From the NCBI GenBank assembly GCA_029263125.1, contig JAJCYD010000017.1:1-64000 (forward strand): a stretch of 64,000 nt of DNA. Direction: 5' to 3'. Each line of letters opens with the position of its first letter. Positions within the stretch are counted from its first letter, which is position 1. The notes under the pieces were generated by a model. That model did not search any database. It saw nothing but the letters and a program-made list of their open reading frames with translations, and had not been told where the DNA came from. Positions 59,731 to 64,000 of this stretch are shown one piece after another. The position numbers and the translations under genes were made by a program. This DNA is from Solirubrobacteraceae bacterium (GTDB lineage Bacteria > Actinomycetota > Thermoleophilia > Solirubrobacterales > Solirubrobacteraceae).

Positions 59731-59940
59731 CCGACCGCAGATCGGCGGGCCTGGCCGCCCCGTGTCGTCCAAAGGGGGAGTCGCATTGCTTACCTGCTGG
59801 CTGACGACGCGGGCATGGCTGTACCGGAAGCACCGTTGGACGGATTTCGATGCGGCTCGCCGTCCCGGCTCGCGTTAGGCAACTCCACGGCGATCCGGAT
59901 CGTTTCCGACGCTTGCTACGCGAACGCCAGTCCGGCTGAC

Positions 59941-62900
59941 TCAGGAGTTCCGGCCCAGCTGAGCGCTCAGCTGCAGAGCTATCGGGTTCTGCCTGGCCAC
60001 CAGTGAGTTGAGGACTTCGGCGGCCTCCGGCTGGCGCACAACGATTGTCGCGTCTCGCCCGATCAGCTCTGCCAGTAGCTCCACCGTGACCTGATCGACG
60101 TCGTCGTCGGGGGTGATCCCGCGCCGCTCTCGGTCCACCAGCCAGCCCAGGGTGGTGGAAATGAGTTCGGAGGCGACTGCCTTTGCCAGGGAGGGAATGA
60201 TGCTGCGCGCGGAGTAGGAGCTGCGCATGTGAGGCTCGACCAGCTCTGCCCACTCCGGCTGCAATTCCATCAGCAATGGGCGGTGGCGCTCTTCCATGCG
60301 TGGGTATCCCCAGCGGCTCAGGCAGAGGAGATCAAGCTGCAGTTCGTCGGTATGCCAGCCGGTCCAGCTTTCTTGCTCAGCGGCGAAAGCCAGCATTTCC
60401 TTGATCATGCGAGCGAAGTGAGCAGGCGGAGCCTCCAAGGTCAAGGCGGCCGACCACAGCTCGCTAAGGAAGGCGGACACCCAGGTATGGGCGGGGGTGC
60501 CCGCGCGCAGGATCGGCTGCCAGATGGCGCGCGCTTCCTTCAGCGTGGCTTGGACGCTCATGGCGCCGAGGCGGCGGTAGAGGTCGTACTCCTCTTCGCT
60601 GGGGCTGCCGTCCACCTCTCCCCTCTCATCGGGGACTAGCGCCCCAGCAAAGACGGACGCGAACTGCGACGCGATGTCGAGCCGCCGCTGGCGCTCTCCC
60701 TCATCCACGTCGGTCGGGAGCGAGAAGAGGTGCGCGCGTGCGGCAACCAGGTAGGAGACGTCGAGTGCGTGAGCGATGCGATAGAGCGGGTCGGTCTCTG
60801 CGGGGATCATGCCTGCGGGCGTCTCGGCGATGAACGTCTGCAGGCTGGGGGCTACCGGGTCAAGCGAGCCATCGGCGAAGGCCGCGAACACCTTCTCGAT
60901 CTCCGGTCGCAGATCGGGCAGGTCCTCGACGCGGAGGGCGTCCGTTTGCCACGGGTGTTCCTGGGCCTGCTCTCGATGCCTGCGCTCGTGAAGCCAGCTC
61001 ACGAAGCGAGCCCAATGCAGGGAGAGCACTTCCAGCCGCCGTCCGTCCTCCTTCAGGCTGAGATATCCCTGCACGGCGGCGAACACGCGCCGCACGGTGG
61101 CCCTGTGCATGTGGGTGGCGAGCCGGGCAATGCAGTGGCGGATGTCCAGGTCCTCGGGTGATGCGTCCCAGAGGACGGGGAGTCCGATCGCGGCAAAGCC
61201 ATCCCAGCTCTGCTCAACGGGATCCAGCGGGGAGTCGAACACGTGTGTCGGCGGGAGGTCGGTGAAGGGACGCAGGAGGACTTCGCGGCAGAAGGTCAGT
61301 ACCTCCGGCTGGCTCATCACCCAGTCGCGCGCGCAAACCAGAAGGGCCGCGGCGACGCCGCACTCAACGTCTGCTCGTCGTACGACACCGTCCTCGAGGA
61401 CATCCACGGGCGGCGTCTCTGCCAACCCCACCTGCACCTGATCCCACAGCCCTCGGGCCTCCTCGGCCGTGACCTGCGTCCCTTCCTCGACCCAGCGTGA
61501 CAGCAGGTACGGAGCTGTCAGCCACCACTGACGCCGGTCAAGGTCCGGCTGGTCGGCGTCGATTTCCTGCTGAAGCTCATCCGGCATCCGCAACACCCAG
61601 CCGTAGCCGCCGGACTCCAGGTCGACCCGTTCGTAGTTGCCAGGATCCATCTGGGCAGTGAGGAATCGCCAGCGGTCGTGCGGCTCATCAGCCCAGCGCG
61701 CCCGTCCCGCCGCCAGCTCCTCCACCAAGACGCCCTCCGCTACGGCCAGCGGCATGATGTCCTGGTCAAGCGGCTTGGTGCGGTGCTCCATCCCGTGCCA
61801 CATGTCGAGCCTGCGGCGTTCGGTGTCGCTGAAGCTCATGCGCAGGTAGCCATGACCACGGGCCTTATAGAGGCGGTCGGCCAGGATCAGGGCCGCACTG
61901 CTAGCCAGCGGTGCGAGAACACCTCGCAGCAGTTCCGGCCGGTAACAGGCGATCTCGACCAGGACGCCGAAGGCGGCCACCGACCGCGACTGCATCAACT
62001 CCGCCAGCATGTCCTCCAGGGGCGGACCGGTCTCGAGCTGTCCGTCGAGGCGTCGGTAGAGGTACTGCTCAAGGCCCATCAGCGCACTGGCCAGCGCTCG
62101 CGGCACCCGCGCGTCGCCGCGGTGCCAGTGCATCACATTGCTGTTGCCCTGCAGCGTGTGCCACTCCCCGTCGAGCAGGATCTCGAAAGCAGCGCCGAGA
62201 TCGAGGTCGTCGACGTCGGCCATGTCCGTGTCGGCCCAAGCAGCGGTGGCGTGATCGGCGATCTTGAGCAGAGTCGGTACCGCCACCTCTGGGGCGTGCG
62301 TAAACAGCGCCAGCAGCGGACCGTTCTCAGGCAGCGGCGCCTGGCGGGTGATGCGGGTGCCGATCCCGAAGCCCGGCTCCAGCCCCAGATAGCGCTGTTC
62401 GCCCGGCTCTCGAAGCAGGCCGACCATCACCAGCTCCGCCGCCGCCTGCGGATGGCGCAGCATCATGGGCACCAGCGGAGTAGGCGCCATCAGCGCCTCG
62501 CGCAGCGCGTCGCTGTCCATCCGCCCCCAACCGTCCGCCGCGGGGTCTGCGTTCAAGGCCGCCGTGACGAAGCTCGCCACCTCGTCCGGCAGTTCAGCGC
62601 CGGCCGCCAGGAACGCATTCCACAGCTTGTCGCGCTGATCGTCGTCCAGGCGAATGTGGTTGGCGTGGGCGTCGGCGGCGAACTGGCCCGCGGCGAAGCC
62701 CAGTCGGGCGGCCTCCTCTCGTCCTGGATAGGCAGTGGGAGCAACCTTCAGCCATAGCTCGGCCATGGCTGCGGTAGCCAGCGGGGCCGCGGCCGCCACC
62801 TCATCGCTGCGTGAAGCGAGGGCTCGCAGCACGGGAGGCCACAGCACCCAGGTCGGCAGTCGCCAGAGGGCGGCCATGGCGACCTGAAGATGGTGGTCGC

Positions 62901-64000
62901 CGCCCTGGGTCAGGAGGGCGGCGCGCGGGTCGGGCACGCTCCCGCTGAGCATGAAGCGGTTGAGCATGCGGGGCAGCAGGGCTTGATCGCCCTCTAGCAG
63001 GATTTGCCAAAGGGCTTCAACGCGATCGGCTGCGTCGGCGGCGAAAAGCGGGGCGTCGAGGTAGAGGTCGGCCGCGATCTCATGTCCCGACTCGCGCAAG
63101 TCGTTGTGCTGCTCGAGCCAGTGCTCGACGCCCTCTTCGCGCAGGATGCGTAAGGCAAAGAGCCGGATGGCCCGATGCCACAGGGGCCGCGTCTCCTGCT
63201 CGCTGATGGTGGCCCGGGCGCCAGGCCAGATACCGAGGCTCTTGAAGCGCGACCAATCCCCGAACAGGTCGTGAGCAAAGCCGTAGGCGTCCTCCTCCGG
63301 CGCCAACGCCTCCTCGCCGCGCAGGTCGTCGATGACGGTGGCGTAGGCGGAGAGCCCGGCCGTGTCGAGTTGCCCGGCGGGCAGAGCCTCGACTAGATGC
63401 TCAGCCGTCCAGGCGGCCAAACCCCGAAGAAACTCGCCGCGCGCGGCGCGTCCGGCCGTGGTTCCAAGCGCAAGTTGGTTCCACCACAGCTCTGCCACTC
63501 CGGCCTCATCGCGGAGGTCCGCCACTGCCGCCTGCTCAGCGCCGCCCATGGCTTCGAGCACCACCTGCAGCAGCTTGGGGCGCCTCAGGACCTCGCGCAG
63601 CGAACCCTGAAAGACCAACTGGTGCAGCTCTTGGCGCTGTTCCAAGACCAATCGGATGTCGTCGTCATCGAGGTCGTCCATGACCACGGTGCTGGGCGTG
63701 GGTGCGTTGCTCTGAGCCATCAGCTGAGATACCCGTCCCACCGCGAAAGACTGACTGGTGACCAGGACCTGCAGCGCGCCGCCGCTTTCGGCGGCGGCAG
63801 ACGCTAGCGCGGCGCCCGCGGCGTGAGCAGCCGGGTCGTAACTGCGGTCCAGCCCGTCGACGACCACCCTGATTGGGGCATGGCCCAGCTCCAGCACATC
63901 CGCCAGGGCGAACCGCAGCCCCAGGCGGTTGCCGAAGCCAAGCAGTCCGTCGCCCAGGTCGCGGGGGCTGAGCCAGAGCTGGCTTGGGGCGGACCGCAGC
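59941..64000 (-). CDS. very large STAND/NACHT-like ATPase, 5' end beyond the window
   Basis: At least 1,350 residues are visible; the frame continues past 64000. Near the N-terminal end of the visible part is SQLWLSPRDLGDG, then a Walker-B-like VVVDGLDRSYDP and a sensor-like LQVLVTSQSF. This is the layout of STAND NTPases, where the P-loop lies about 80-100 residues before. The remaining 1,200 residues are helical with many Trp/Leu pairs, as in superstructure sensors. Base composition is lower in GC than most of the window, suggesting transfer. STAND ATPases of this size include antiphage Avs and related proteins, but no effector is visible here. Visible start GTG 63897 is internal. Confidence 0.7.
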   Translation of the reverse strand, partial: LRSAPSQLWLSPRDLGDGLLGFGNRLGLRFALADVLELGHAPIRVVVDGLDRSYDPAAHAAGAALASAAAESGGALQVLVTSQSFAVGRVSQLMAQSNAPTPSTVVMDDLDDDDIRLVLEQRQELHQLVFQGSLREVLRRPKLLQVVLEAMGGAEQAAVADLRDEAGVAELWWNQLALGTTAGRAARGEFLRGLAAWTAEHLVEALPAGQLDTAGLSAYATVIDDLRGEEALAPEEDAYGFAHDLFGDWSRFKSLGIWPGARATISEQETRPLWHRAIRLFALRILREEGVEHWLEQHNDLRESGHEIAADLYLDAPLFAADAADRVEALWQILLEGDQALLPRMLNRFMLSGSVPDPRAALLTQGGDHHLQVAMAALWRLPTWVLWPPVLRALASRSDEVAAAAPLATAAMAELWLKVAPTAYPGREEAARLGFAAGQFAADAHANHIRLDDDQRDKLWNAFLAAGAELPDEVASFVTAALNADPAADGWGRMDSDALREALMAPTPLVPMMLRHPQAAAELVMVGLLREPGEQRYLGLEPGFGIGTRITRQAPLPENGPLLALFTHAPEVAVPTLLKIADHATAAWADTDMADVDDLDLGAAFEILLDGEWHTLQGNSNVMHWHRGDARVPRALASALMGLEQYLYRRLDGQLETGPPLEDMLAELMQSRSVAAFGVLVEIACYRPELLRGVLAPLASSAALILADRLYKARGHGYLRMSFSDTERRRLDMWHGMEHRTKPLDQDIMPLAVAEGVLVEELAAGRARWADEPHDRWRFLTAQMDPGNYERVDLESGGYGWVLRMPDELQQEIDADQPDLDRRQWWLTAPYLLSRWVEEGTQVTAEEARGLWDQVQVGLAETPPVDVLEDGVVRRADVECGVAAALLVCARDWVMSQPEVLTFCREVLLRPFTDLPPTHVFDSPLDPVEQSWDGFAAIGLPVLWDASPEDLDIRHCIARLATHMHRATVRRVFAAVQGYLSLKEDGRRLEVLSLHWARFVSWLHERRHREQAQEHPWQTDALRVEDLPDLRPEIEKVFAAFADGSLDPVAPSLQTFIAETPAGMIPAETDPLYRIAHALDVSYLVAARAHLFSLPTDVDEGERQRRLDIASQFASVFAGALVPDERGEVDGSPSEEEYDLYRRLGAMSVQATLKEARAIWQPILRAGTPAHTWVSAFLSELWSAALTLEAPPAHFARMIKEMLAFAAEQESWTGWHTDELQLDLLCLSRWGYPRMEERHRPLLMELQPEWAELVEPHMRSSYSARSIIPSLAKAVASELISTTLGWLVDRERRGITPDDDVDQVTVELLAELIGRDATIVVRQPEAAEVLNSLVARQNPIALQLSAQLGRNS

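Overview
The window looks like chromosomal DNA of a high-GC actinomycete. Strong G/C at third codon positions, many GTG starts, 1-8 bp stop/start overlaps, a group II truncated haemoglobin, IdeR/MntR-type regulation and secreted Asn-Ala-Asp/Val-Asp-Gly proteins all fit Actinomycetota. My best guess is class Thermoleophilia (Solirubrobacterales), which is an inference from gene style, not a database match. No rRNA or tRNA gene was recognised.

Positions 1-4256 are a mobile-element scar. It holds the tail of an IS30-like transposase, then an IS110-family transposase gene cut in two by a complete IS21-family element (1622-4200, istA / small ORF / istB) with a 4-bp target duplication (GTGA). Removing the insert and one GTGA restores a 423-codon IS110 reading frame. 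Positions 4257-6418 carry small membrane proteins, a vapBC pair bracketed by 22-bp direct repeats, and remnants of two further antitoxins.

6419-20294: a diguanylate cyclase / PP2C phosphatase operon, a DUF192 protein, two uncharacterised genes, asnB with a nitrilase-family hydrolase, glbO, a MoaD-like ubiquitin-fold protein with a BNR propeller protein, a VanW-like protein, typA and an epimerase, ending in a 48-bp nested palindrome. 20409-35670: mostly housekeeping and accessory genes, including a TetR/MFS efflux pair between 58-bp direct repeats, a second BNR propeller protein, a secreted protein, an RpiB-like isomerase, a YqeB-like protein, an MMPL transporter, a secreted serine protease, an FNT channel, thioredoxin, and FmdB-, SEC-C- and DsbA-like proteins.

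35787-43622: an ABM-domain protein that seems to start at CTG, an array of 71-bp hairpin repeats, a decayed UMF1-type MFS gene, a MarR/DHA2 efflux pair with a clear palindrome, and a tightly coupled four-gene operon of two small paralogous proteins, a DyP-type peroxidase and a cytochrome P450. This operon is the best candidate for an undescribed system here. The P450 lacks the usual I-helix acid-alcohol pair, so a peroxidase-P450 hydroperoxide-processing pathway is conceivable.

43786-53959: a metal-homeostasis block (DtxR-type regulator, ZIP transporter, multicopper oxidase, Nramp transporter) with a shared candidate operator, a two-component system, HU, a YihY-like membrane protein, a DUF3052 protein, an alpha/beta hydrolase and a CnoX-like thioredoxin. 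54137-58863: a frameshifted RelE relic, a lipoprotein, and an IclR-controlled homocysteine methyltransferase / FAD oxidoreductase operon that fits methylated-amine (betaine-like) breakdown. 58958-64000: a two-gene cassette between related hairpins, then a very large STAND-like ATPase running off the window edge, a possible defence protein.
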